Shown piece after piece: positions 12,550 through 25,105 of a stretch of 64,000 nt of DNA; position 1 is the first letter of the stretch, and the number at the start of each line of letters is the position of its first letter. This DNA comes from Castanea sativa (Eukaryota > Streptophyta > Magnoliopsida > Fagales > Fagaceae). The DNA lies in contig NC_134015.1 of NCBI RefSeq assembly GCF_040712315.1, forward strand, positions 59,163,964 to 59,227,963, written 5' to 3'. The translations under genes and the position numbers were made by a program. The notes beneath the pieces were generated by a model. The model worked only from the letters and a program-made list of their open reading frames with translations. It had not been told where the DNA came from and made no database searches.

Positions 12550-14111
12550 GTGCCTTCATCTTAATAAAAAAAAAATTTAATTTCCAAAAAAAGAAGAAAG
12601 GAAGAAACTTGTTTATCTTAGATTACCTCTATTCAGCTTTGCAGTGGCTTTGGTGAGAGATGATGATGAGTTCACCTTTGGCCTACGATAAAATGGCAAA
12701 TCACAAAATGCATTGAACACAACCCAATAAGTAGCAACAGTTTATAATTTTAATAAACACTAAGTTGTATTCTTTAATAGATAAACAAAAAGAATATTTT
12801 CAAATCTCATCAACCATAACAAATTACATAGATGAAACACACTTTAATAAGAAACCCCAAAATTGATGGAGAGAGATTGCTATGGAGAGACAGAGGCTGC
12901 ATCCTAACTCGCCAAAAGAGAGATTCTTTTTAGTGTCTGAACTCATCCAAATAAAAAGACTCTAATAAATTGGAGAAGATTAAATTTGACTAGCGAAAAG
13001 TTATTCAAAAAATATATTAAAGAAATATGTAAATTTCTAGCATATGAAAACAAAATTTAAAAAGTGACAGGGACATAATTGTAAAATTAAAGGATGAGGA
13101 AAGGAAATTGATTGAAATAAGAGAGGGGCTAACCGTGTGGGTTTTTTGGCATGGGCTGAGGGAGACCAATAAAAACTGTTTACGTTTCATTCTTTGGTGT
13201 TTCAGAGCCCTCCAATGGTGCCCTTCTCTTTCTCATCTCTTCTAACTCTCTCAAACCAATTCTAAATTTAAAACCTTAATCAAAACCAAATCTAAGCCTG
13301 CTACGTAAATCAAAACTAAGTAGTCCATAACAATCAAACCTAAATCATAATAATTGCCAAAATTTGTGTATTTAAGAAAATAACTTTATCGACGCGGTGC
13401 CGGCGGTGTTACGGTGGTGGGATGCCATTGAAGGTGGGTGCTAGCTTTGACAACATTCTAGCTTTTGGGGCTTTGCTTGCAAATAACTTGTATGGAAAAA
13501 TTGTATCAAAGTTGTCATAGGAAATAGAGTGAAGAAAGCAGAGGAGAGAGGGAGAATTAACGTACAGAGAAAAGAAAGAAGTGGTTTAACAGAAATGTGG
13601 GGAAGGGAAAGGGGAAGGGGAAGGAATCTGAAACCGTGCAGTAAATGTGGAACCTTAGAATGAAAACGTAGGGAGGAAAAAAAAACATGGAGAAAGAAAA
13701 CGTGGGGAAGGGGAAGGAAAGGGTTTTAAATAAAAATTTTAGTAATCGTGTTTTAGAAAGGTTTCACAAAGGGTAAGTTGAAAAGTCTTTGGGATTGGGC
13801 TTCATGGTGGGGTTTTTTTTTTTTGAAAGGGGCTTTTTGGTGGAATTAAATGTATAAAGTGGGCTTTTATAGTAGAAATGGGGCTTTATGGTAGAGGTTA
13901 TTAGTATTTTAAAATGTATCAAAATTATTTTAAATTTATGGTGAAGATTATTAGTATTTTAAAAGGTTTAAAAACTTTTTTAAGTTGTAGGAAAAATACA
14001 AAAAAAAAAAAAGAAAAGAGAATAGAAATGATATGGTTGTCAAAGTAGCTCAACGTGAGTGTAATAATATTAAATGTTACGCTTCAATTTTTAGTAATAT
14101 ATAAATATAGA
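10125..14111 (-). mobile_element. Non-autonomous Helitron, minus strand, 4.0 kb
   Basis: On the minus strand it begins TCTATATTTATATATTACTA and ends with a hairpin (CGTGC-ATC-GCACG) followed about 10 nt later by CTAG. It is inserted between A and T with no target duplication. These are the Helitron hallmarks: 5'-TC, 3' hairpin, CTRR end, A/T insertion. A second element at 60486-63077 has the same start and a similar 3' hairpin and CTAG. The interior is AT-rich; no Rep/helicase ORF is present, so rolling-circle transposition would depend on another copy. Bases ~13190-13500 are less AT-rich and might be captured host sequence, but no protein is recognisable. Confidence 0.85.
12496..12547. repeat. 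(TA)n microsatellite
   Basis: Uninterrupted TA dinucleotide run of about 26 units inside the Helitron. An ORF spanning it is only a reading of the repeat. Confidence 0.95.
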
Positions 14112-17100
14112 TATAAATTAATTGGGAGAAGGGAGATGTAAACCGTGATGTCTCCTTGAAAAAATAAATTGAGCAATTCAAAGGGCAACAATATTCAAGA
14201 AACCATGCTATAATAAATTGAGCAAGCTTGTTAGCATTTTGCATATGGTTTCACATTTACCTTTAAACAAATTGGAAAAAATTTCAAAAGATTTCCTAAA
14301 AGTAGTGGCCAGAACACCCTAAACTTTTAATTTGACTAATTTGCTACTACCAAATAAAGCCATCTATTAGTCTGTCTATTAACTAAACTAACAGAACACA
14401 ACACACATGCGTTTCATTTAAATCAAAGAAAAAAAAAAGTCCACCACGTTCTGATACAGTACAGAGAGTGCATCACCTGAGTTCATGCTTCTACCACCGT
14501 TCATATTTTCTGCCACCACCTATCGTCGTCTATAAATCTGCAGCTATTATTGCCAGCCATGGGTAAGAGGAAAGAGAGTACGCGAGCTTGAGAGAGAAAC
14601 CCAGTTTGGAGAAATCTATGGATTAATCTTAAGAGAGGGGGAGAGAGTTTAAGATGTGGAGATTAGATTTGGGATTATTTCTGACTTCTAAGAGGCTAGA
14701 GCTTGAGAGTTTTTGGCTATGGAGGCAACAATTTGGCTAGAGGGAGAAAATTCAGAGAGAAAGAAATCGCTGGAGAGAAGTTAGAGAAGAGAGTTGGCTT
14801 GGTCTTAGGAGCGGTCTTGAGTCAGCCATGGTGGCTGATCTGTGAGTTTGAGAGAGAGAGAGGATGATCTGTGGGTTTAAAAAGGAAAAAACAAAAACGG
14901 TCAAACTTAAGCTAATAAAATAAAATTTTAAATTTTAGCAGATAAATTTATTAATTTTTTTTAAATATGTTAAAATTAAAATTAATAAAAAATAAATTTA
15001 TTAATAATATAACATAATTGTCTTAAAATATGCTAAAATAAAAATTTTAAATTTTAAAAACAATAGAAAAATATCGTATCTTCCTGTATTTCTGCCTCTC
15101 CGTCTATATTCTTACCTCTCTTTTCTTCATCTTCATCTCGATTCTTGATCTTTTTCTATAAACTCAGTCAATTAGTGAAATTTTTCTTTGTTGATTCCCT
15201 TCGATTCACAACAAATTCAAAATTGAAACCAGTCTACCAAAGGTAATCTTCAGACTTCAGAGAGGCTCTCTGTCTTTCCTAAAATGAAGAGTGAAGTCTT
15301 CTATTTATTTAACTTATATTATATATATTTTTAGTTTATTTTACTGCATAATGGTTTGATGCGAGTCCCATCATGGGACACGTTTGATAGGACACGTTTT
15401 ATGCTTTAAAACTTAGCCATAGGATGGTTTAAAAAAAAAAAAACTTAGCCGTAGGATTATAGGAGTACAGGCTGTTATAATCAGTTTAAATTACGAAGTA
15501 GCTTAAACATAACATATATTATACTAATTGTTGGAAAAAATTATTATACTAACTATAATACTGGGATTGAAATAAATAAATTAAAACCAGGCACAAAATT
15601 AAAAGAACAAATTATAACTTCCATATTTACATTATATTTTTATGTTAATCAATTATTATAAATTAAGTAATTTTTTTCTCATATTATAATTTTCGAATAA
15701 ATATTGTCTTCAATGTTTTATCTTAATCTTGTACCAACTACCAACTGTTTTTATGGTTGTTCTTTTGATCAACAAAAGTTTCTTTTTTTGAGAAAGAGAA
15801 AGAATATATATTTTAAATCCTACAAAATACAGTGATCTTCATACTCTAATTGCCTTTGACTATAATTCAACATAATTTATTTGCTTTTTTATGCAAAAAG
15901 CTCGTACCTAAACAATTTAGTATATATTATTGTAAAAAAAAAAAAAATTTATATATTATTGTTAAGCTAGCGCATTTGACGGGGAAGCCAGATGGCTATA
16001 TGAACCTAATTCAGAAAAATAAATAAATAATGAAATCACTTGGCCTTTATTAGCCATGAAGCTTGACTACTATCAATTGTATGATTTTTTTTCTTTTCTC
16101 TTTTTGTTATTTTCTTCTTCTGGCTGTGCAACTTGAACGGGTCAATTGAAAATTGAGATCAAACAACCCAGCCGACCCAATTATCAATAGGCAATTATGT
16201 TGTATCACTCTAATTCAGCCTTCTTTGCAATTAGTTCTAATCTAGACTCATCACTATTTTACCTACAACTACAAGTAAGAGCTTACTATTTGAAATTTAT
16301 TGTAAAATTATTGTAGACGTAGCATTACTCATTATTTAAAAGCTAAATAAATTACAAATTGCTTCTTCTAACTTTTCATAAAATTCAATCCAGTCATTTA
16401 ACTTCATTTTCGTTTAATTCAATTTTCTAACTTTCAATTTTGTTCAATTTAGACTTCCTTTTAGTCTCCGTTAGAATTACACAGTTAACTCAACTTTGCT
16501 CAATATAAAACTACATCATTTTTAGGGGTTGACGGCTCAATATTGGCATAAACTAATAAGAGGAATGAATTGAACAACGTTAGAAGGCTGAATTAAATAA
16601 AAGTAAAATTAGATAATTGAATTGAATTTTAAGCAGATAGTAATTATTTGTAACATTGCCATATTTGTAGGACAATAATGTACTTGCATTTTGGGAGGGA
16701 AATAGATTGTACGTCACTTTTCCAACGGACTGAAAACACCCACACTCGCCCAGATATTATTCTTCATGGCGCCACATCTCTTCTGCATGAGTAACAGGCT
16801 CTAGTAGCTACCAAACACATTAGGCCACGGATGGATGGGCTTGCTGGGATAGTTAGGGCTGTTTGGTGAGAGGTTTGAGTAAGGTGGTAGTTTTTTGAAA
16901 TATGTGTTGAAAAAATAATATATAAAAATTTATATAATATTATTTAAAAATTAAAAATATGTGTTTAAAATATTTTCCTGCCTTAAATTGTTTTGTTTTT
17001 TATTATTTTTTTTCATCTTTTTCGGCTGTTTTGCTGTAAGGTAATTCAGAGGCAGTGTTTTTTTAGTGTTTTTTATTATTCTTTGTCTGCTTGTCCTGCT

Positions 17101-17646
17101 GCGAGGCTAGTGTGTAGCCTTTTGTGGCTGCAGACACATAATTATATCTCTGGCACCTTTTCTCTATTTAAAGTAGGAAAATATTAATAAATGTCCGGTA
17201 TTGTTTAATAATTTATTTAAAAAAATTATGAAAAAAGAAAAAAAATAATTAATATTTTAACAATTTTTTAATTTTTTCATAAAAATAATGTTAAAATTTT
17301 TTTAAAATAAATTGTTAACCAATTAAATATACCGATTATTTCTTTTTAGTAAAAAAAAAAGAAATACATGACCAGATAAATAACAAATTTGCATTGGGGT
17401 CTTTGCATTTCTCACACTATACCTTTCTTTATTTAAATATATCGATTCTATCTTCTTAGTCAAAAAAAAATACATGACCAGATAAATAATAAATTTGCAT
17501 TGGGTCTTTTCATTTCTCACACTACACCATAGATATCGGTCCTGCACTGATGTCTGACCCTTGACAAAATGGGGCGTGATTTAACACAGTCGGCACAAAT
17601 TAAGAGGTTTTTTTTATAAAAAAAAAATTCTTTTAAGAGATACACG
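14112..17646. other. Intergenic, AT-rich, no gene seen
   Basis: At 14187-14280 there is a copy of the P450 upstream flank found at 3466-3560. The rest shows no ORF with recognisable protein. The Phe-rich ORF at 16993-17187 is low-complexity. Purine-rich GAGAGA tracts (14570-14870) could be untranslated sequence of an old gene, but I cannot support one. Sequence near 16860-17320 has GTTTGG and poly-A/T motifs reminiscent of small inverted-repeat elements, without clear borders. Confidence 0.5.
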
Positions 17647-17656
17647 CAGAAGACAT

Positions 17657-19090
17657 GAGTCTTTTGGCTAAATATTGCAAAAAATAAAGTTTTTTGTTGT
17701 TATAGGCACTGTTCAAAGTTATTTGGTAAAATGAGGAAAGAGAATGAATTTCGGCAACAGCGTTGCCGAAATTGCATAAAAAAGTATGAGAGAGAAATAA
17801 ATTTGCAGGTGATGGCAGGATTTGAATTTCGGTAATCCCATTACCGAAATTCCTGCTGCCCAAACCATTACCCGAGCGAATGCCCAAATAAAAACAATTG
17901 TGGCAATGCCATTGACGAAAATGGAAAAAAAAAAAAAAAAAAAAAACCAATTGAGGTGCCATTGCCGAAAATGAGAGAAAAGAAAAAAAAAATTGAAGTG
18001 CCATTGCCGAAAATGGGAGAAAAAAAAAAAAGTCAATTGTGGCAATGGTATTGTCGAAAATGGGGGAAAATATTAAAAAAAAAAAAAACTATTGTGGCAA
18101 TGGCATTGCCGAAAATGGGTGAGAAAAAAAAATTGTGGCAACCAAGTCGCCGAAAATGGAGGGAAAAAAAATGCTTCATCCACATCATTTTTCACAACAA
18201 ATTACAAGTGGTTAGTTGTTATTGGTTTAAATTTAAACTTAATACTAAGATAACTTTTGTGCCCCAATAATAACAATCAGTAACAACCTGCCAGTTAGGA
18301 TTTGTTGTAAAAATATTGTGAAAATATTGTAGACGTATCATTTCTCAAAAAAAATCGTGGTGCCGAAATAGAAGGAAAAAAAAAGTGGCAAATTGTTTTT
18401 TTTTTTTTCCCTCTATTTCGGCAATGCAATTGCCACAAAACAATTTGCCACTTTTTTTTTTTTTTTTCTATTTTGACACTACGATTTTTTTTAGAAATGA
18501 TACATCCACAACATTTTTACAACAAATCCTAACTGGCAGGTTGTTACTGATTGTTATTATTGGGGCACAAAAGTTATCTTAGTATTAAGTTTAAATTTAA
18601 ACCAATAACAACTAACCACTTGTAATTTGTTGTGAAAAATGATGTGGATGAAGCATTTTTTTTCCCTCCATTTTCGGCGACTTGGTTGCCACAATTTTTT
18701 TTTCTCACCCATTTTCGGCAATGCCATTGCCACAATAGATTTTTTTTTTTTTTTTACTTTTTTTCCCCATTTTCGGCAATGCCATTGCCACAATTGACTT
18801 TTTTTTTTTTTTTTTTTTTTTTCCATTTTCATCAATGGCATTGCCACAATTGTTTTTATTTGGGCACTCACTTGGGTAATGGTTTGGGCAGCAGGAATTT
18901 CGGTAATGGGATTACCGAAATTCAAATCTTGCCATCACCTGCAAATTTATTTCTCTCTCATACTTTTTTATGCAATATCGGCAACGCTGTTGCCGAAATT
19001 CATTCTCTTTCCTCATTTTACCAAATAACTTTGAACAGTGCCTATAACAACAAAAAACTTCATTTTTTGCAATATTTAGCCAAAAGACTC
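17657..19090. mobile_element. Foldback (Mutator-like) element with ~0.7-kb inverted arms
   Basis: The element is almost entirely an inverted repeat: the arms run from 17657 to about 18396 and from about 18440 to 19090. The termini are GAGTCTTTTGGC / GCCAAAAGACTC, and only one mismatch is seen in the outer ~70 bp. A perfect 10-bp direct repeat CAGAAGACAT flanks it (17647-17656 and 19091-19100), fitting the 9-11 bp duplications of Mutator-like elements. Each arm contains tandem units with a near-palindromic core (TGGCAATGGCATTGCCGAAAA, give or take) separated by poly-A. The left arm has about six units and the right about four. Lys-rich plus-strand ORFs and Phe-rich minus-strand ORFs are readings of these tracts. 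No transposase. Confidence 0.9.
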
Positions 19091-19239
19091 CAGAAGACAT
19101 TATGTTTCGGGTCTATAATTATATTCCATGTGTTGAGAGAAAGTTAAGTGTATATACCCGAAATTTGATATACACCGACGTGAAATGTGATGGGCAAGTA
19201 ATATAATAATAATTTTTGTTTTTTATAGAATTTGAAATT

Positions 19240-20010
19240 TATTAATTTGTGCTCTTATGATACTCATCAGTAAATTATTTTTAAAAACCTTTTATAAAAA
19301 ACAAAAAAATAATCTACTATTTTAATAATTTTTTCAATTTTTCATAAAAACTTTCTCAATAGTTAACTGGAGCCTTAGAATTTAGTAGAGATTATCACCC
19401 GTCTCTGTCTGGTGATTTCATTTCTACTACTTTTCTAGAAGCAATAGAAGTAATAGTCTCTTTTGCTTACTTTTACAGAAAATAAATAAATAAAAAACAA
19501 CAACAACAACAATAAAGGTCTCTTTAATTAGCTAGAGAACATTACTTGAAAAAATAAATGAAAGTAGGTGAAGAAATTTCATATTCAATAATACAACGCC
19601 AGCAATTTGGCAATTTCTTGGAATCCGGGTTATTGCACCTGGTGAATTCACTTATTTCTTTTACAAATTTTTTTATTTTTTATTTTTTTCTTATTTTTTA
19701 TTAATTAATAATTTATTAACGTGTGTTCTTAAGACACACATTAGTAAACTATTTTTAAAAAATTTTATGAAAAAACGAAAAAATAATTTACTATTTTGAT
19801 AATTTTTTCAATTTTTCATAAATTTTTTTTAAAAATCAATAGATAACGGGACCATAGAATTTAGTAAAGAATATAACCCGTCTCTGTCCGGCGATTTCAT
19901 TTCTACTACTTTTCTAGAAGCAATAGAAGTTATAGTCTCTTTTGCTTACTTTTACAGAAAAAAAGAAGAAGAAAAAAACACAATAAAACAACGCCAGCAA
20001 TTTGGCAATC
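19240..20010. repeat. Direct duplication of a ~300-370-bp non-coding segment
   Basis: Copy A lies at about 19240-19615 and copy B at about 19708-20010. Shared landmarks are the CCGTCTCTGTC block, the TTTCTAGAAGCAATAGAAG block, a TTTTGCTTACTTTTACAGAAA block, and CAACGCCAGCAATTTGGCAA at the end. Copy A carries an extra insertion of roughly 80 bp before the last block. No coding capacity and no terminal signatures, so I call it a local tandem duplication rather than a transposon. Confidence 0.75.
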
Positions 20011-20760
20011 TCACTCTTTCCTTCGAATTAGGAATTTGGTTGGTATTTTCAAAAAATTATTTTCAGTTTTTAAACAATATTTTATATATTTTTATACATT
20101 TTTTCACCCACACTTATTTTTTTAATTTTTTTAATCAATAATTAAAATTAAAAATTATTTTTTACATCTATCAATCCCAACCACTGCAATACCGTAAGTA
20201 TTTCACCACGTCTCAATCCCTTTCAACAACCCATTTGTAATTATACTTGATGGCTGAAGGTTCAAACTTGATGGCTGTACTTTTGACATTGTTTCTGGCC
20301 TTTTCTTTTCCAAAGCATATCTTTTTTTGCCTGTTCTTTCAAACGTGATAAATGGTTTTGTCTTCTTCTTTTTTGCTTCGAACTTTCAATGGATGAACAA
20401 ACAAGATAAGAAGGGTACTATACTAGTCTAGTCTCTAATTAATTTGACTTGGTCTTTGTTATTGTTCTATACTTTAAATTTTACTTTTAGTTAAATTATT
20501 ATTTTTAATTATAAATTGAGTTTTATTTGTTTATAAATATTTTCTCATTATAAATGTTTACTAAAAAATACTTATTCAGATATGAAAAACTTCAAAAAGA
20601 GAGAAAAATTGAAAAACAAATTGAATCTCAAAAAGATCTATGAATACTTTTTTTATTAATATTAAAAAAACACAATAAAAAGGCCTCACTGAAAAAAAAA
20701 ATCAATATATATATATATAAATTATTTTATTAACCTTTTTGACTAATACCCAAAGTTGAT
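20011..20760. other. Intergenic, nothing recognised
   Basis: AT-rich sequence with short poly-A/T tracts and an AT run near 20705. No ORF, inverted terminal repeat or other structure I can support. Confidence 0.5.
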
Positions 20761-21008
20761 GAGCCGCCCTGCTCTCTCCCATACACTAGCCACATATCTG
20801 AAAACTATACATTGGTTTAGACATAATCTGACAATGACATGCTACTCTTACTCTATCGAGACATTCTAGCAATAATTCAGTACTTTTATTCATATTGGAC
20901 TTGGTGTACTTGAAGCCCACAAAACTCAATTCAACAAGTCCACATTCATCACATTGAGGATAACCATCTAATTCTAAACTTCCCAAAAGTTGCCTTCAGA
21001 AAGAGAAA
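20761..21008 (+). promoter_or_regulatory. Upstream region of P450 gene 2, with internal deletions
   Basis: It aligns with the gene 1 and gene 3 upstream flanks but is shorter. About 120 bp present in both others, including the TATATATT box, are replaced by a short unrelated stretch near 20845-20865. A further ~17 bp (AATTAAAAGTTGAAA and neighbours) is missing near 20950. The last ~50 bp before the ATG are conserved. Expression of gene 2 may therefore use a different start site or be reduced; this is inference. Confidence 0.55.
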
Positions 21009-23402
21009 ATGGGTGCTGTCGAAATCCTTGTAATCAGTCTTACAAGCTCCCTGTGCCTGTACTTTCTCTTGACTCTTATCCGGGGCCTTCACAAACTATG
21101 GTGGACTCCAATTCACATGAGGAATCAATTGAGTTCACAGGGAATCAAAGGTCCTTCCTACAGATTCTTCCATGGAAACACCAAAGAAATTTTCAACATG
21201 AAAAGAGAAGCCATGAGCAGGCCAATGAATTTATCACATGACATATTTTCCACAGTTCTGCCTCATGTTCACTCGTGGGTTGACAAATATGGTAAATAAA
21301 TCTTTCAAAGTGATTTAGTAAATTTAGCCATTTTTAATTTTGTTGCCTTTTATTCTTTGGTACAGGTAATAATTATCTTCAATGGTTTGGCCCTAAAGCT
21401 CAACTGGTCGTTACTGAACCAGAGCTAATCAAAGAGATAATGAACAACAGAGACACCGCTTATTCAAAGCCTGAGACCGAAAAATATGGGAAGAAACTCT
21501 TTGGAGATGGGCTTGTGACTTCTGTAGGTGAAAAATGGGCAAAGATGCGGAAACTTGCTAATAATGCCTTTCATGCAGAGAGCCTTAAAGTAATCTCTTA
21601 CTCTTAGTCTTACCATTTAGAATATACTATCAATTTTATCATCAAAATTTTACAAACCAGAGAGTCTATTAACATAATTCATGTCACGTCAACAATATGT
21701 GTAGCAAATAAATTTCTTATTACTTTTTGTGTGATGCGCTTAAAATTGGCATATCTATTTGTAAAGCTAATAGTAAAATTTGTAATATCTTTAATATCAC
21801 TATTCTATTTTAAATGAATATATTAAATTATAAATAAAACTCTATCCAAAAGGCATAGATATACAATCTTGGAATTTGTCAAGAGCCTTGTGTTGTTAGA
21901 GTTCAATTTGTACTTTTTAATATTTTTAACGGAGATATCAATGATTCAAATTTTTGCCCCAGCAAATTATCTGTGTATCAAGGAAAACAATTCCTGGAAA
22001 TTAGTTTATATTGTTAGAAGGAATTCACTTTTGCAGAATATGATTCCATCAATGATCAGTAGTGTTGAGGTGATGCTAGAAAGATGGAAACATCATGAAG
22101 GTAAAGAGATTGAGGTATTTGAAGAATTTAGGATATTGACATCAGAAGTGATTTCAAGGACAGCTTTTGGGAGCAGTTACTTAGAAGGGAAGAACATTTT
22201 TCAGATGCTGATGAAATTGACCTTGATATCATCCAGAAATGGTTTTAAACTCAGGTTTCCTGGCATCAGGTAAAGTCCTTTTAGTTAAACCAACAATTGG
22301 GGAACATAGGACTACTCTCCATTTAATATTCTTAGCATCCTCATGTCATAATAGCATTCCAAAATGTGACCAACTCAAACTAGTATGTTGACGATTATAA
22401 GTAACCTCGAAATTTCGAAACTATTGCTTATTGTTGTTATTCTACGATTGGTCGATGTTGTCCTAATATCATTTGTCCATTTTTACAGTAAAATTTATAA
22501 AACTAATGATGAAATTGAATCGGAGGAGCTTGTAAAAGGAATACACAACGCTATATTAGAGATAATAAAGAAGAGAGAAGAGAAGGTAATGACTGGAGAG
22601 CGTAACAGCGTTGGGGGTGATTTTCTTCAACTGCTTGTAGAGGCTCATCAAGATACCAATGCTAGCCTAAAGATTTCAATAGAAGATTTGGTGGACGAGT
22701 GCAAAACATTTTACCTTGCTGGTCAAGAAACCACTAGTACTTTGCTTGCGTGGACTATATTTCTTCTAGCAATCCACACAGATTGGCAAGAAAAAGCAAG
22801 AAATGAGGTGCTCAATTTATTTGGCCAACAAAATCCAAACCCGAATGGAATCACAAAACTTAAGACTGTAAGAATGTCTCATACTCAAATCAATTACTAG
22901 CGTAAATGATAGACCATTTAAGTCAATTGCTATTCTTAAATTCTTAATTTTTCTGACATTGTTTCCCATGCAGATGGGTATGATCATCAATGAGTCTCTA
23001 AGGTTATATCCACCCGCAGTTGCAATAACAAGAAAAGTTGAAAGGGAAGTTAGATTGGGGAAGCTCACTCTTCTGGCTAATTTATTATTGTACATCCCAA
23101 CTCTTGTGCCTCACCATGACCCCAAAATATGGGGAGAAGACGTGCATCTTTTCAAACCAGAAAGATTCTCAGAAGGTATTGCCAAGGCTACTAACAACAA
23201 CATAGCTGCTTTTTTTCCCTTTGGAATAGGGCCTAGAACTTGTGTGGGGTTGAACTTTGCGACAATTGAAGCAAAGATTGCTCTTTCCATGATTCTACAA
23301 CGCTATGCCTTCACCCTTTCCCCAGCCTATATCCACTCACCATTTCAGCTTCTTACCATTCGCCCACAACATGGAGTTCAAGTGATGCTACACTCATTGT
23401 AA
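21009..23402 (+). CDS. Cytochrome P450, CYP72 clan (CYP749A-like), gene 2
   Basis: Exons 21009-21291, 21366-21589, 22037-22269, 22489-22867, 22974-23402; 515 aa, with exon lengths identical to genes 1 and 3. An N-terminal hydrophobic anchor precedes the catalytic domain. Signatures: AGQETT in the I-helix, ESLR, PERF, and haem loop FPFGIGPRTCVG with Cys463, so it should be a competent haem monooxygenase bound to the ER. Differences from gene 1 include TAYSKPETEKYGKKLFGD in place of NAYPKSEIPHYTKKLLGD in exon 2, a region between the anchor and catalytic core that often affects substrate entry. Leu also replaces a Pro in the LTLLANLL segment (residue 407). Intron 2 is shorter than in gene 1. Function in vivo is unknown. 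Confidence 0.93.
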
Positions 23403-24199
23403 AGACTAGAACTGGCAGTAAAATGTGCACAGAATATCCAGACACCAATTCCTGGGGATGTATACTGTAGCCTTTTTATTTTAGTTGTTTCTGAGCTTAA
23501 TTGGGATTTGGTAGCTTGGAGAGTAAGTGAAAATCAACATGTTATACAAAAAGTGAATGAACATTGAATTAATAGAATCAATAGAGACATTGAAGACAGG
23601 GGTGACCAATATGAAGATTATGTTGATCATTAGTTAGCGTAACGTAATGGCATTTGGAGACTTTTCAGGTATCTCTAGATCTAATACGATCTGGACTGTT
23701 GGTCGCGTCTTAATTAAAGTCGTGACTGTTGTCTTATATGCTTGTGCTTAATTTTAATTTACTATGATCCTTTTTTGATCTTGATTACATGGTTAGTGAT
23801 CATCTAATATTTCGCAGAATGAAGACAATAATTAGCGGCACTAATTGGTTGAATACTTAGCTTAACAACCTCGTATAGACTATGATGGCTGATATATGCC
23901 AACAGGTGTGTAAAAGTTGCTTCATTCCGAATTTGCGCATGCACACACACACACACAAATGCATATAGTTTCTTTGTAAAGTATGTTTAATAAATAAGGT
24001 TTGCTGGGATTCAGCCAAAAAAAGGCTTGTTGGAAGTAAGGTCTTAAGTTAAAAGAAGAGGGACTTTTTTTTTTTTTTTTTTTTTCAATTGGAGAGGAGA
24101 AATTTGAACCCTGGTTATCTCTGCTGAAAACAACATGAGGTATTAGTTACATTACAAGGCCGATGGTAGAATGGGAAAACACTTTAGTGAATTTCACCA
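23403..24199 (+). other. Duplicated 3' flank of P450 gene 2
   Basis: Aligns with 9254-10080 and 50027-50850, including the (AC)n tract near 23942. It stops at about 24199, where a gypsy LTR fragment begins. Compared with the other copies, about 25-30 bp (the CTCTCTC segment) are missing just before the junction. No gene. Confidence 0.7.
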
Positions 24200-24206
24200 T
24201 CGTTGT

Positions 24207-24668
24207 TCTGTTTCCTATTCTAATGGTTCTTAAAATGTTCATCCCTTTTTTTTCTGGGGGGGTTCCTTTCTTTTTATATCCATTTTCCATGCATCTCAGC
24301 CCTCCACTTGTATGTCTCAGGGCACTTCACAAGATAGTTGTCCCTTCAAGACTCTGCTGAAAGTGGTAGAAAGGGCAACTAGTTGTGAAGTTACTATTCA
24401 AGGGTCATTTCCACATTAATGCAGTTGATATGGTTGTTGTAAGGTATTGAATGCAAAGGTGGGAGGTATGTCCATCAAGAAACTTCCTCCCACCATCCCT
24501 GCCCTTGTTGTTATCTTTTCTCCTCCCCTCGGGTCTTCACTGGATATTGATTGTCCTGATTCACTTGCTTTCCTCAGGTGGGTGGCCTCGAGGCTCGCTT
24601 ACCCTTCTGGGTCTTGGATTAGGCTAGTTAATCCCCGGCTTAGAACTCTTCAGTCCTAGGACTCCACA
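24207..24668 (-). repeat. gypsy LTR fragment (left, 3' side of the element)
   Basis: Matches roughly 3040-3461 of the complete LTR and ends at the same GGACTCCACA border. The portion that would lie further left is missing: the block starts mid-LTR at a GTTCTGTTTCCTATTCTAAT motif. The fragment at 45381-45735 holds the complementary half. Confidence 0.8.
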
Positions 24669-25105
24669 TAATAGCCCTCTAAAACCTTTCTACCAGGAGC
24701 TACTCTAAGATTGAGGTTTTAGTAGCAATGGGAAGGCTAGCACGTGCCAATCGCGTTCCCACGTGGGGACGTCATTTCACTTGTCTTATGAACACTCTTG
24801 ATGCTTCGATATCCACATTGCTACAATTATTGCATCAGGTGGCTGCTTGTCCCCCCACCTTCTACGATGCAATGATGATCCAACAGTCCAAATTTCTTAG
24901 GGTAAATGAGCGGGAAATTTACCGTTCATTTCCCACCTCTATATAAAGGGAGAATGAGAGTAATTTTCAAATTTACATGCTCTCTACATATTTTCTCTGA
25001 AGCAGCAGTCTAAGGATCAACTTTCATTGCTCGTAAGTGCCTTTGGCCTTTCATCCATTGCCCTAAAGGAAACTCTCTTTCTTTTTCTTTTTCTTCTTAC
25101 TTTTA

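Noticed and set aside
12471..12656. 61-aa ORF with an Ile-Tyr repeat
   Set aside because: Direct translation of the (TA)n microsatellite.
13190..13500. Possible captured gene fragment in the first Helitron
   Set aside because: Slightly richer in GC and with a CGGTGCCGGCGGTGTTACGG-like patch, but no frame gives a recognisable protein; kept only as a note.
14570..14870. Possible 5' exon of an unknown gene (ATG at 14560 with GAGAGA-rich context)
   Set aside because: The frame closes after a few codons and nothing downstream supports a gene.
17633..19147. Overlapping Lys-rich and Phe-rich ORFs of 104-171 aa on both strands
   Set aside because: They arise from poly-A/poly-T tracts in the inverted arms of the foldback element. 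The same reading appears mirrored on the other arm, as expected from DNA symmetry, not from a gene.
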